NCBI GenBank assembly: GCA_015709635.1 | Contig: CP054180.1 | Coordinates: 1,798,001 to 1,862,000 of the forward strand | Reading direction: 5' to 3' | DNA from: Gammaproteobacteria bacterium | GTDB taxonomy: Bacteria > Pseudomonadota > Gammaproteobacteria > Burkholderiales > Nitrosomonadaceae | DNA length: 64,000 bases | Part shown: positions 56,443-64,000 of the stretch, piece after piece | Position numbering within the stretch: position 1 is the stretch's first letter | How the letters are laid out: each line of letters opens with the position of its first letter | Translations under genes and position numbers: made by a program | The notes under the pieces: model-generated | Database searches by the model: none | Seen by the model: the letters and a program-made list of their open reading frames with translations, nothing else | What the model was told of the DNA's origin: nothing

Positions 56443-58920
56443 TTGTCTTTGACGCGCGATGATCGCAAGATCAGCATTATAGGCGGCTTATTATTGCTGG
56501 GACTAACGCTGACCACCGGTATTACCGTGTATACCGCCATGCGACAAGAAATTGAATCCGTGCTGGGTAGAGGACTGGCTGTCGCCTTGCAAGGAAAAGC
56601 GCATTTATTGGAATCGCAAATTGAAAAGGGATTGGCCGATACCCGTGCGCTGTCGCTGCGCCCGTTTATCGTTCAGTCAATGCAACAACTCAGCACCGAA
56701 CCGGACAACCATAATGCATTGCACGATCTTGTGCGAAATATCAACTCATTACCCGAAGCAGGCTTTTCGGCGGCTGTCGTTCATGACAAGCAAGGTAAAA
56801 CACTGTCACAAGTTGGTCAATTTTCTAAAAGTAAAAAAGTGCTCCGGTTAAACAAGGATACGCTCTTGATATGGGATGAAGAGCTTATTCTTCACACCAC
56901 CAATGATGTGCTTGATCAAGATAAACGCCACATTGGCAGTATCACAACCCAAGTCAAACTACCGCAAGTAACGCGCCGGTTTAGAGGAATGCGATCGATC
57001 GGTGAAACGGGTGAATTCATCTTATGCGCAAAACCGGAAAAGGGAAAGCATGAAATGGCTTGCTTGATCAGCCAGATTGATGGCGTCAAATTCAAGCATC
57101 TAGCTCCTGATGAAAACATACCGTCAAAAAATTATACGCTTGACAAGAAAAGTGGCGTAGTGGCTACTTTCGATTATCGTCAAGTTCCAGTAATCGAAAC
57201 CTATGCTTCATTACACTCCATCGGTCTTACCATGATCCTTAAGCTGGATGAGGAGGAATTATTCAAGCCGGTTAATGAAAAACTGAAAGATATCATTGTT
57301 TATCTGGCGACACTGATTAGCGCTGAAATATTGTTATTGAACTGGTTTGTGCGCAAGCTCATCCAATCAGAAAAAGAAGCCCGGCAAGCTAAAGAGACGG
57401 CTGAACAATACTCGATAGAATTAAGTCGCAAGGAAAGTGAGTTACGAGAACGTTTAAAAGAAATCACATGTCTCTATGAGATTCGCCGCAGTCTCGGACT
57501 TGAATTATCGGTAGAGGTAGCCTGCCAGAATATTATTAAGTTTTTAATACCTGCAATGCAGCACCCGGAATACACCTCGATCACAATCAATCTCGATGGG
57601 AAACACACTTCCTCCGTACCTCAGACGAGGGATTTTACTCACGAATTGACATCTGAAATCCGTATTAATGGTAAGGCTTGCGGCCATTTAAGTGTTTATT
57701 ACCCTAAGGACAAGCCATTTTTAATAATGGAAGAACAAAGGCTGATCAATGCCATCACGAGTGATCTGGCGTTATGGCTGGAACGCAAACAAGTCGATGA
57801 GCTGTTGCATGCCCGCCTGAAAGAGATCACCTGTTTGTATGAAATACGGCGTAGTATGGGAGTGGAGCTTTCATTAGAAGATGTCTGCTTTAGTATATTC
57901 AAATACTTAATACCTGCCTTGCAATATCCGGAAATTGCCACTGCGGTCATCGACGTTAACGACAAACATTTTACTTCAGGAAATGAGAACCAGAATCATG
58001 TAAATCAGCCGCACGCCGATAGCAAAACGGATTCAAATCTTTCTGGACTTGAACTCGATCAGGAAATATACAAAAGCAAGCCGGTTTTACAATCCAAAAT
58101 CCTTATCAATGGAATAGAGTGCGGCCATTTAAGTATTTTTTACTCAGAAGAGAAACCTTCTTATTTACCGGAAGAACAAAAACTTGTCAGTGCGATTGCC
58201 AATGATTTGGAAAGCTGGCTTGAGCTGAGACATTTGGAACAAGCATTGGTATCGGTTGCTGAGGAACAAGCACATACGATCGGACAAGAATTGCATGATA
58301 ATGTCGGCCAGCAAATAGCGGCTATCGGCTATCAAGCCAGAGTGCTCGAAAAGAAAATTTCCAATTCGGTAAATGGCAATGAGAACTTAGCAACATTGGC
58401 AGCATCCATTGCCACTCAAACCCAGACAGCCGTCATTCATATCAAGCAACTTGCGCAAGGATTACTGCCGTTTGAACTGGAAGCCAATGGTTTGATCCAA
58501 GCATTGCAAACCTTAGCCACCAGAATCTCTACAACGTATAATATCGATTGTGATTTTTCTTGGAATAATATTAATATTATCAACGATAACAGTACGGCAC
58601 TGAACTTGTACCGAATCACTCAAGAAGCAGCAAACAATGCAATCCGGCACGGCAAGGCAAAACATCTAACCATTTCCTTAATGTCTGATGAGAAAATGCT
58701 GTGTTTGTCTATCTGTGATGATGGTTGCGGTTTTACCGGAATTGATATCAATCAACCGTCAACACCGGGAATGGGTATTAAAATTATGCAATACCGTGCC
58801 AAGGAATTGGGTGCAAAGCTGGAAATTTTAGCGCGCAAAGAAGGCGGCACGGAAGTTCGTTTAAAAACACATATCACTAAAAATGTCGACAAAGAAAGCA
58901 AAAGTAATGCTCGTAGATGA
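56443..58920 (+). CDS. NarX-type membrane histidine kinase with two GAF-like repeats
   Basis: Sensor kinase of the HisKA_3 (NarX/DegS) class. Two transmembrane helices (about 11-32 and 284-304) bracket a periplasmic Cache-like domain. Two copies of a GAF-like module follow (about 338-447 and 458-600), each beginning RLKEITCLYEIRRS. The phospho-accepting His is in GQELHDNVGQQIAA (about 618), and the HATPase N-box is ALNLYRITQEAANNAIRHG. The start is TTG at 56443, because AAGGAG lies directly upstream; an upstream TTG at 56410 is less likely. The response regulator gene overlaps its 3' end. Confidence 0.92.
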   Translation: MSLTRDDRKISIIGGLLLLGLTLTTGITVYTAMRQEIESVLGRGLAVALQGKAHLLESQIEKGLADTRALSLRPFIVQSMQQLSTEPDNHNALHDLVRNINSLPEAGFSAAVVHDKQGKTLSQVGQFSKSKKVLRLNKDTLLIWDEELILHTTNDVLDQDKRHIGSITTQVKLPQVTRRFRGMRSIGETGEFILCAKPEKGKHEMACLISQIDGVKFKHLAPDENIPSKNYTLDKKSGVVATFDYRQVPVIETYASLHSIGLTMILKLDEEELFKPVNEKLKDIIVYLATLISAEILLLNWFVRKLIQSEKEARQAKETAEQYSIELSRKESELRERLKEITCLYEIRRSLGLELSVEVACQNIIKFLIPAMQHPEYTSITINLDGKHTSSVPQTRDFTHELTSEIRINGKACGHLSVYYPKDKPFLIMEEQRLINAITSDLALWLERKQVDELLHARLKEITCLYEIRRSMGVELSLEDVCFSIFKYLIPALQYPEIATAVIDVNDKHFTSGNENQNHVNQPHADSKTDSNLSGLELDQEIYKSKPVLQSKILINGIECGHLSIFYSEEKPSYLPEEQKLVSAIANDLESWLELRHLEQALVSVAEEQAHTIGQELHDNVGQQIAAIGYQARVLEKKISNSVNGNENLATLAASIATQTQTAVIHIKQLAQGLLPFELEANGLIQALQTLATRISTTYNIDCDFSWNNINIINDNSTALNLYRITQEAANNAIRHGKAKHLTISLMSDEKMLCLSICDDGCGFTGIDINQPSTPGMGIKIMQYRAKELGAKLEILARKEGGTEVRLKTHITKNVDKESKSNARR

Positions 58921-59539
58921 TCATGCCATGTTGCGGCATGGCCTTGCCATGCTCATCAATATGGAACCGGATATGGAAGTATTTGCCGAAGCTGGGGATG
59001 GGGCTGAGGCGCTGGAAATCATAAAGAAAAATAATCCGATTGATATTATTTTATTAGATGTAACCCTCAAGACGGTATCCGGACTTGAAGTCATCAAAAG
59101 TATCCATGCGTTGATTCCGGATCTGCCGGTTCTGTTCATCTCCATGCATGATGAATCGGTTTACGCTGAACGGGCTCTTCGTGCTGGAGCGCTGGGATAC
59201 GTCATGAAGCACGAACCCGGCGAAGCCATGCTTGAAGCCATCCGTGAGGTTCTAAAAGGCAACGTTTATCTCAGCAAGCAAATGCACAAAAAACTATTGA
59301 AGCGAATGGTCATGAAAAGCTCTGAACCGGAGCATTTGATCAACACGCTTACGTCCAGCGAGCTTGAGGTATTACACCTGATCGGGCAAGGACACAATAG
59401 TCACGAAATTTCCCAAATGCTTTGTCGCAGTATTAAAACAATCGATACACACCGTTTTAATATCCGGTCGAAATTAAACCTGAAAGATGGTGCTGATCTG
59501 ATTCGCTATGCAACACGCTGGATCTCACAGCAACAATAG
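58883..59539 (+). CDS. NarL/LuxR-type response regulator
   Basis: Two-domain regulator. The receiver domain carries Asp12/Asp13 and the phospho-acceptor Asp59 (IILLDVTLK); a LuxR-type helix-turn-helix follows (about 151-205, LTSSELEVLHLIGQGHNSHE). It overlaps the kinase gene by 38 bases, so the two are coupled partners. The targets are unknown. Length 218. Confidence 0.93.
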   Translation: MSTKKAKVMLVDDHAMLRHGLAMLINMEPDMEVFAEAGDGAEALEIIKKNNPIDIILLDVTLKTVSGLEVIKSIHALIPDLPVLFISMHDESVYAERALRAGALGYVMKHEPGEAMLEAIREVLKGNVYLSKQMHKKLLKRMVMKSSEPEHLINTLTSSELEVLHLIGQGHNSHEISQMLCRSIKTIDTHRFNIRSKLNLKDGADLIRYATRWISQQQ

Positions 59540-59743
59540 AGTAATCCACAATCAATTAGCAACGTGACATTTTCAAGCAAGAAGGCAGCATTTCACTACC
59601 GCCTCCCAATTGATTGAAATAGTTGTGATAATCGATGAATTCTGGAATGAAGTGCAATCTTGCATATCATGAAGATCAAGAAAGAAGGAATTCAGCAACA
59701 CCCAGTTTCTTTGATCAGCCAACTGAGATTGGAGATTGCAAAA

Positions 59744-59812
59744 ATGAACTACACACCGATCATCTTAAAGAGTAACTCAGATCTATATCTTAAAGCAGAT
59801 CAGGCGGAGTAA
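59744..59812 (+). CDS. Candidate 22-residue peptide
   Basis: ATG at 59744 is preceded by GGAG nine bases upstream. The peptide starts MNYTPIILKSNSDLYLK and ends ADQAE. No family is recognised, and the ORF may be chance. Confidence 0.25.
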   Translation: MNYTPIILKSNSDLYLKADQAE

Positions 59813-59858
59813 TGCCTAGAGCAAAGTTGCTAGGGAGCGAATCCTGGAGGTTACTCAA

Positions 59859-60074
59859 TTGAATCCGAAAAGATCAAAAAACCACCGAACCGGCGGAGGT
59901 TCGGTGGAGGAAACACCCTATGAAAGCTTAATTGAAATAGAGGAAACTTATTTCAAAGATTTACATAGAACCCAATTCAACACGCCCACGATCTCCAGGA
60001 TCATTGTGACATTCTTATCACAAAATTTTTGCTCTAAAAATGCTTGGGTTAAGCGGTCCATTTACAATAAATAG
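59859..60074 (+). CDS. Candidate 71-residue ORF with TTG start
   Basis: TTG at 59859 is preceded by GGAGG. The product is basic at both ends with an acidic middle (EETPYESLIEIEETYF). It contains the hairpin at 59882-59907 within its coding frame, which makes a real protein less likely. No family is recognised. Confidence 0.25.
   Translation: MNPKRSKNHRTGGGSVEETPYESLIEIEETYFKDLHRTQFNTPTISRIIVTFLSQNFCSKNAWVKRSIYNK
59882..59907. other. Strong perfect hairpin
   Basis: CCACCGAACC (59882-59891) and GGTTCGGTGG (59898-59907) pair perfectly around a 6-base loop GGCGGA. There is no T-tract. It could be an RNA stability element, part of a structured RNA, or a weak terminator. Confidence 0.45.
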
Positions 60075-60168
60075 GGATTGTAAATATTAACAGGTAAGAC
60101 AAAAAAATATAAAATAACAAAAATTCTCTTTGAAACAGTTACTTATAATAAAAATTATTAGAAAATGG

Positions 60169-60390
60169 TTAGTTTCTGTTCAGAGATGGTTGATATCCAG
60201 TTGCATATTTTCCTTTGTTCGCAGGTTTGCCAAATTTTAAAGCAATTACTATATAAGCTATAAAAAATGCCAATCCTAATTGGCCATCGGTAATGATCCA
60301 ATTAAAAACATGTCTTGTTAATTCGAACATCGATAGCAAACTCATTCCAATGGCGACAATTGAAACAACAAATATTTGTTTTATTGACAT
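60169..60390 (-). CDS. Small two-helix membrane protein
   Basis: A 73-residue protein with two hydrophobic helices (IFVVSIVAIGMSLLSMFEL and QLGLAFFIAYIVIALKFG) and a polar tail. A strong ribosome binding site (AAGGAGAT) supports the start at 60390. No family is recognised. It lies downstream of the stress protein and anion transporter on the same strand. Confidence 0.65.
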   Translation of the reverse strand: MSIKQIFVVSIVAIGMSLLSMFELTRHVFNWIITDGQLGLAFFIAYIVIALKFGKPANKGKYATGYQPSLNRN

Positions 60391-60496
60391 AACAATCTCC
60401 TTGATTGTGAAATTTAATTATTTAAAAATCTTATGCACACTTAATCTATTTTCATTCAATAAACTATTTGTTACCTAAAACAAGCAAATTCAACAT

Positions 60497-60907
60497 CTAG
60501 CTTTGTTTTGAGCGAACCAACAGTACTGAAGAATCGATTTTAGTGACTAACTGCTCTGCAACCGAGCCTACGTAGAAACGCTCTAATCCGCGACGATTCG
60601 ATGTTCCTACAACCAATAAATCTGCCTTCCAATCATAAACAGCGGCAGCGATAGCTTCAGCAATGCCATTCAAACCATACTCAGCTTCAGCTTTAAGAAG
60701 ACGAGTTTCGACACTCAATACATCAGTTTCGGATTTGGCTTGCTCTAGAATCTCTTGACCTTTATTTTTGTTAGCTTCATTGTCATCACCGACACAATGA
60801 ACAATGCATAATGCCGCATTGTAGGTGTTGGCAATATTTATCGCTTCTGCTAACGCCTGCTTCGCTATCTCGCTGCCATCAACAGCAACCATTATCTGTT
60901 TATACAT
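60497..60907 (-). CDS. Universal stress protein (UspA family)
   Basis: A 136-residue nucleotide-binding-type USP. The N-terminal strand MVAVDGSE and the ATP-binding signature GTSNRRGLERFYVGSVAE (fitting G-x2-G-x9-G-S) are present. It may respond to starvation or energy stress. It follows the SulP transporter region on the same strand. Confidence 0.92.
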   Translation of the reverse strand: MYKQIMVAVDGSEIAKQALAEAINIANTYNAALCIVHCVGDDNEANKNKGQEILEQAKSETDVLSVETRLLKAEAEYGLNGIAEAIAAAVYDWKADLLVVGTSNRRGLERFYVGSVAEQLVTKIDSSVLLVRSKQS

Positions 60908-60966
60908 ATAATTTCTCTAACTGAGTTCCTGGTTGATTATTAAAAAAGTCTAAAGCACAAACCAGT

Positions 60967-61074
60967 TCACGATAAATTATGCGACGGCATTTTTGCTTGC
61001 AGATTGTTGCTGTGTTCTTTCTTCAAATAAACAAAATATTGTCTAATTACAGAAATTAATAATTTTTTTAACAT
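60967..61074 (-). CDS. Small ORF resembling the SulP C-terminal tail
   Basis: A 35-codon ORF with AGGAG eight bases before its ATG (61074). Its residues VIRQYFVYLKKEHSNNLQ resemble the last residues of the adjacent transporter (VVKRYFDNLKKDNSNLQ), also visible at DNA level. It may be a remnant of a tandem duplication of the transporter's 3' end or a small functional peptide. Confidence 0.4.
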   Translation of the reverse strand: MLKKLLISVIRQYFVYLKKEHSNNLQAKMPSHNLS

Positions 61075-61186
61075 GATAAATTCTCCTCAATGTAATTTCG
61101 GTACGCTTTAAGTAATGCTTTGATGCTTTTCCTTTTGCAAACAACTGCGCACAAAGGTTATGCCACAGCAACGCTCCTACTTATTC

Positions 61187-62524
61187 TTACTGCAAATTAC
61201 TGTTATCTTTTTTCAAATTATCGAAATACCGTTTAACTACTGACCTTCCTGGCATATTCTCATGTTTGGTATAAACCAGATAATGAACAAGGCCATGTAT
61301 CGCCATTGCAATCAATAAACCTTCAAAGATACCAACTTTATAAACCAGGCCCGCTGTCAAAATTGCCAATATCAATGCATAAGGACCATAGTGGGTGACA
61401 TGTACTAAGCCAGCAATCATCTTATAACCCGTGAACAGCATAATTGCCGCCAGAGCGAATTTCGGCAAATAATCCAGATAATGTGTATTAAACGTAAAGA
61501 AACATACAACGGTGCCAATAATCAAGACCGAAAACTTAGTCATTGCACCCGCCAGCTTATTGGTAGTACTTTTTGCCAAGCCATCCAAGTTGGTCATACC
61601 ACCAAAGAAACTTGAACCCATATTAGCAATCCAGATGGCAAGCAAACTGTTATTGCTATTGGTCTTACGTTTCAATGGGTCAATTTTCTCAATCGCTGCA
61701 TTACTCATCACCTGCTCAATCACGTCCACAATAGCTAACATAGCGCAGAAGAAAATCATGTAAGCCAGCATCAGGATTGTCGTATCTTCACTTGGCAGCG
61801 GTAATTTCAATTGCAGCTCAACATCTTCCACAGAAATCATCGGTACAGAAATAAACTGCGCCAATATCACGCCACCGATAATAATGGCGAAATAAGGAAT
61901 CGCTGGTTGTGTATCCTTAAATTTAGAAAACAGGAGCAAAAATACAGCCAGACCACCCGCTGATATCGCAGCCATCTGAATGCGCGCCGCATTCCAGAAT
62001 TCTTCCGTCACTGATTCTGCAGGTATTTCGTATGTAAACTCTGAAAATTTCAATAAAATCTTTAACCCAACACCCGCTAACAATCCTTCAACCAGATATA
62101 CCGGAACGGCAACCAGTAAGTATCGCTGCCAATTAAACCTCCAAATAATGCCCTGCATGATCGCAGTCATAAAAATACAGAATGCCATGTTCTGGATACC
62201 AAAAGCAGCCACCCCCATCGCCAATACCGGTGCCAATCCCGCAGCAATACCTGGAGAGCCAATAAAATTGCCCGGTTTGAACCAGGCATTTATCCATCCA
62301 ATCAAAGAAGCAAAAGCAACTGTAGCCAAACCAACTTTGATCGGATAATTTGACATGATCGCAATACCAATCGTTAATGGAATAGCCATTGCGCCAGTTA
62401 TTAAACCCGCAGCAGTATCACGGAAAAAATATTGCGACTGAAAAGCAGCCGAACCTTCTTTCTTGACAATCTCTGCACTTTTCTGTTGCGAGACTGCTGA
62501 TTCGTCATCTAGTCGTGACGCCAT
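61187..62524 (-). CDS. SulP family inorganic anion transporter without STAS domain
   Basis: A 445-residue membrane protein with ten or more hydrophobic segments. SulP features include FFRDTAAGLITGAMAIPL near the N-terminus and an Asn/Gly-rich central turn (NMGSSFFGGMTNLDGLAKS). It ends shortly after the last helix, so the C-terminal STAS domain of typical SulP proteins is missing. SulP members carry sulfate or bicarbonate; a bicarbonate role would suit an autotroph but is only inferred. The long hydrophilic N-terminus (residues 1-35) is rich in Lys and Glu. Confidence 0.88.
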   Translation of the reverse strand: MASRLDDESAVSQQKSAEIVKKEGSAAFQSQYFFRDTAAGLITGAMAIPLTIGIAIMSNYPIKVGLATVAFASLIGWINAWFKPGNFIGSPGIAAGLAPVLAMGVAAFGIQNMAFCIFMTAIMQGIIWRFNWQRYLLVAVPVYLVEGLLAGVGLKILLKFSEFTYEIPAESVTEEFWNAARIQMAAISAGGLAVFLLLFSKFKDTQPAIPYFAIIIGGVILAQFISVPMISVEDVELQLKLPLPSEDTTILMLAYMIFFCAMLAIVDVIEQVMSNAAIEKIDPLKRKTNSNNSLLAIWIANMGSSFFGGMTNLDGLAKSTTNKLAGAMTKFSVLIIGTVVCFFTFNTHYLDYLPKFALAAIMLFTGYKMIAGLVHVTHYGPYALILAILTAGLVYKVGIFEGLLIAMAIHGLVHYLVYTKHENMPGRSVVKRYFDNLKKDNSNLQ

Positions 62525-63427
62525 AAATTACCTCTCTCTCGTAAACTATTAGTGATAAACTTCAAAAACTTTTCTCTTTGCTAAAACCAAAAGTAAATTC
62601 AGTTTTTGGAGTCAACTAGCTTGTTGAAGAACTTTTCCTCATTGAAAGAGATGATGATTCTGCAATCAGTTATTCCCTCAGTAATTCCTGTTCCCACGAT
62701 CGCAAAATTTTTCTATTTCAGCTTTCGAGATAGACATTCTTCAAGAATGTAAGCTTGGAATAATCCTATCGCTTCACTATTGCGATGTATATTAGGAAAA
62801 CTATTATTATTTAACGAGTAAAAACGCCAATCAATATAGTCATAACCATTACATTACAATGGCAATAGAATTGCATCAGAAAAGACAAAAACCTTACTTC
62901 AACCGGGAAGATTTATTACAAATAATAAGTAAAATACTTAGATGATTTCTGCCTGAATTGCTGAGAAAAACAATTCTAGAAAAACTGCATCACGCAATTA
63001 AGCATAATATATACAATAGCATACAACCAGAAAGAATCAATCTCCGATAAAACTCCAATTGCTTCTAGTCTCAAAAAAACGAACTAATATTTTTTAAGGA
63101 ACAGTTTATTAATTTCTTAGATAAGTAGAAATAGAAATTGCTATGAGAACCCAGCGCACGCTTTATGCGGTTTAGTAATACTACTTTTTACTTATGTCGT
63201 TCTAAGTGTAAACATGACGAACACATCTATTTATAAGTCATTGAAAATATATAAATAGATGAGTATTTTAAGAAGCTGTTGATTACATCGATACGAGGTA
63301 TCAAGGCAAAGCTGAGAGATATCCGATTACTGATAACAGAAATCAAACTTTATTCTCTTTGGATTAGATACCGCTATTCAGTAGCCGAAAAAAATCCGCC
63401 GCGATTGGATTGGAATGTGCTGCACTA
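62525..63427. other. AT-rich non-coding region
   Basis: About 900 bases with no convincing gene on either strand. The only clear structure is a 12-bp perfect inverted repeat (CATCTATTTATA at 63224-63235, complement at 63250-63261) with a 14-base loop. It lies roughly 170 bases downstream of the ribonuclease gene on its strand and may be its terminator. Confidence 0.5.
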
Positions 63428-64000
63428 TTACATCAAGATCACATCATACTGCTCTTGCGTGTACGACTCCTCGACCTGCAGACTAATGGGTTTTGCTATA
63501 AAATCACCTAGTTGCGCCAAGCTTTGCGATTCTTCATCCAAAAATAAATCGATCACTTGTTGCGACGCCAGGATGCGGAATTCATTTGCTTCAAATTGCC
63601 TGGCTTCCCGCAGCAATTCGCGCAATATTTCGTAACAAATCGTTTGTGCGGTACGGATTTCACCTCGCCCCTGGCATGTCGGGCAAGTCTCGCACAGCAC
63701 ATGCGCCAGGCTTTCCCGCGTGCGCTTACGTGTCATTTCAACCAATCCAAGCGCACTGAAACCATTGACGGTTATACGGGTACGGTCTTTCAACAATGCT
63801 TTGTTGAATTCAGCCAAAACCGCATTTTTATGTTCTTCCGAATCCATGTCGATAAAATCAATGATGATAATGCCGCCGAGATTGCGTAAACGCAGTTGTC
63901 TTGCAATGACCTGAGCTGCTTCAAGATTGGTTTTAAAAATAGTATCGTCGAAATTACGCACACCGATGAATCCCCCGGTATTCACGTCCATTGTCGTCAA
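63428..64000 (-). CDS. rng: Ribonuclease G, C-terminal part (5' end outside window)
   Basis: Endoribonuclease of the RNase E/G family. The visible 190 residues include the catalytic-site strands TTMDVNTGGFIG and IIIIDFIDM, the zinc-link Cys pair CPTC in LCETCPTCQGRG, and the small domain after it. Absence of a long acidic C-terminal scaffold identifies it as RNase G rather than RNase E. The frame is open to the window's right edge, so the gene continues upstream on the minus strand. Confidence 0.93.
   Translation of the reverse strand: MTTMDVNTGGFIGVRNFDDTIFKTNLEAAQVIARQLRLRNLGGIIIIDFIDMDSEEHKNAVLAEFNKALLKDRTRITVNGFSALGLVEMTRKRTRESLAHVLCETCPTCQGRGEIRTAQTICYEILRELLREARQFEANEFRILASQQVIDLFLDEESQSLAQLGDFIAKPISLQVEESYTQEQYDVILM

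Larger units (their letters stand above)
59540..60168. other. Gene-poor region after the two-component system
   Basis: About 630 bases without an established gene. It contains two weak ORFs with ribosome binding sites (listed separately) and a strong hairpin at 59882-59907. The last 200 bases are very AT-rich. Confidence 0.6.

Noticed and set aside
63279..63635. Plus-strand 118-codon ORF near the right edge
   Set aside because: Its 3' half is antisense to the ribonuclease G gene and its 5' half is AT-rich sequence with no ribosome binding site.

Overview
The window is a bacterial chromosome segment of moderate GC content, most likely from a Nitrosomonas-like ammonia-oxidising betaproteobacterium. 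This is inferred from a green-like form IA RuBisCO operon (cbbL-cbbS-cbbQ-cbbO, with divergent cbbR and no carboxysome genes), a complete ccmABCDEFGHI cytochrome c maturation operon, exosortase-A accessory genes, and a gltX/tRNA-Ala/tRNA-Glu and ffs-dnaX-ybaB arrangement. No amo, hao or rRNA genes are present to confirm it. Both window edges cut genes: a serralysin-type RTX protease on the left and ribonuclease G on the right.

Layout. 0-5 kb: a secreted M10 metalloprotease, a secreted RNase T2 and a Lon-like protease. 5-10.7 kb: a close-packed minus-strand group of an exosortase-type acyltransferase (with a possible leader peptide), a PstS-like binding protein, an outer-membrane barrel and a membrane GGDEF-EAL protein. 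11-13.8 kb: decarboxylase and acyl-CoA ligase of the exosortase-A set. 14-16.2 kb: gltX, two tRNAs, and a small gene followed by a sequence with the layout of an integron attC site. 16.4-21 kb: a metallophosphoesterase, a CorA transporter flanked by short inverted repeats, and three small envelope or lipoprotein genes. 21-24.6 kb: threonine-to-glycine pathway genes and DAHP synthase. 24.7-31 kb: a RecB/RNase H-like nuclease, an HD-GYP protein, SRP RNA, dnaX, ybaB, rluB and a MazF-like ORF. Two copies of a 143-bp MITE-like element lie at 23.4 and 29.7 kb.

31-40 kb: a BepA-like protease, a MacAB-type exporter, ExoD, RimO, two membrane proteins and CbbR. 40.5-45.7 kb: the Calvin-cycle cbb operon, with a hairpin between cbbL and cbbS and a strong terminator after cbbS. 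46-49 kb: a MazEF-type toxin-antitoxin pair, a dihydroxyacetone kinase and a Bcp peroxiredoxin. 49-56.3 kb: the ccm operon. 56.4-59.5 kb: a NarX/NarL-type two-component system with a duplicated GAF-like module. 59.5-63.4 kb: AT-rich and gene-poor, with tiny ORFs, a small membrane protein, a universal stress protein and a SulP anion transporter without a STAS domain. A 35-codon ORF next to the transporter resembles its C-terminal tail.

The least ordinary signals are the attC-like site and possible solo cassette (15.8-16.2 kb), the acyltransferase/binding protein/porin/c-di-GMP gene group, the MITE pair with one perfect target duplication, and several very small ORFs with good ribosome binding sites. 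All were read by eye; no database search was run.
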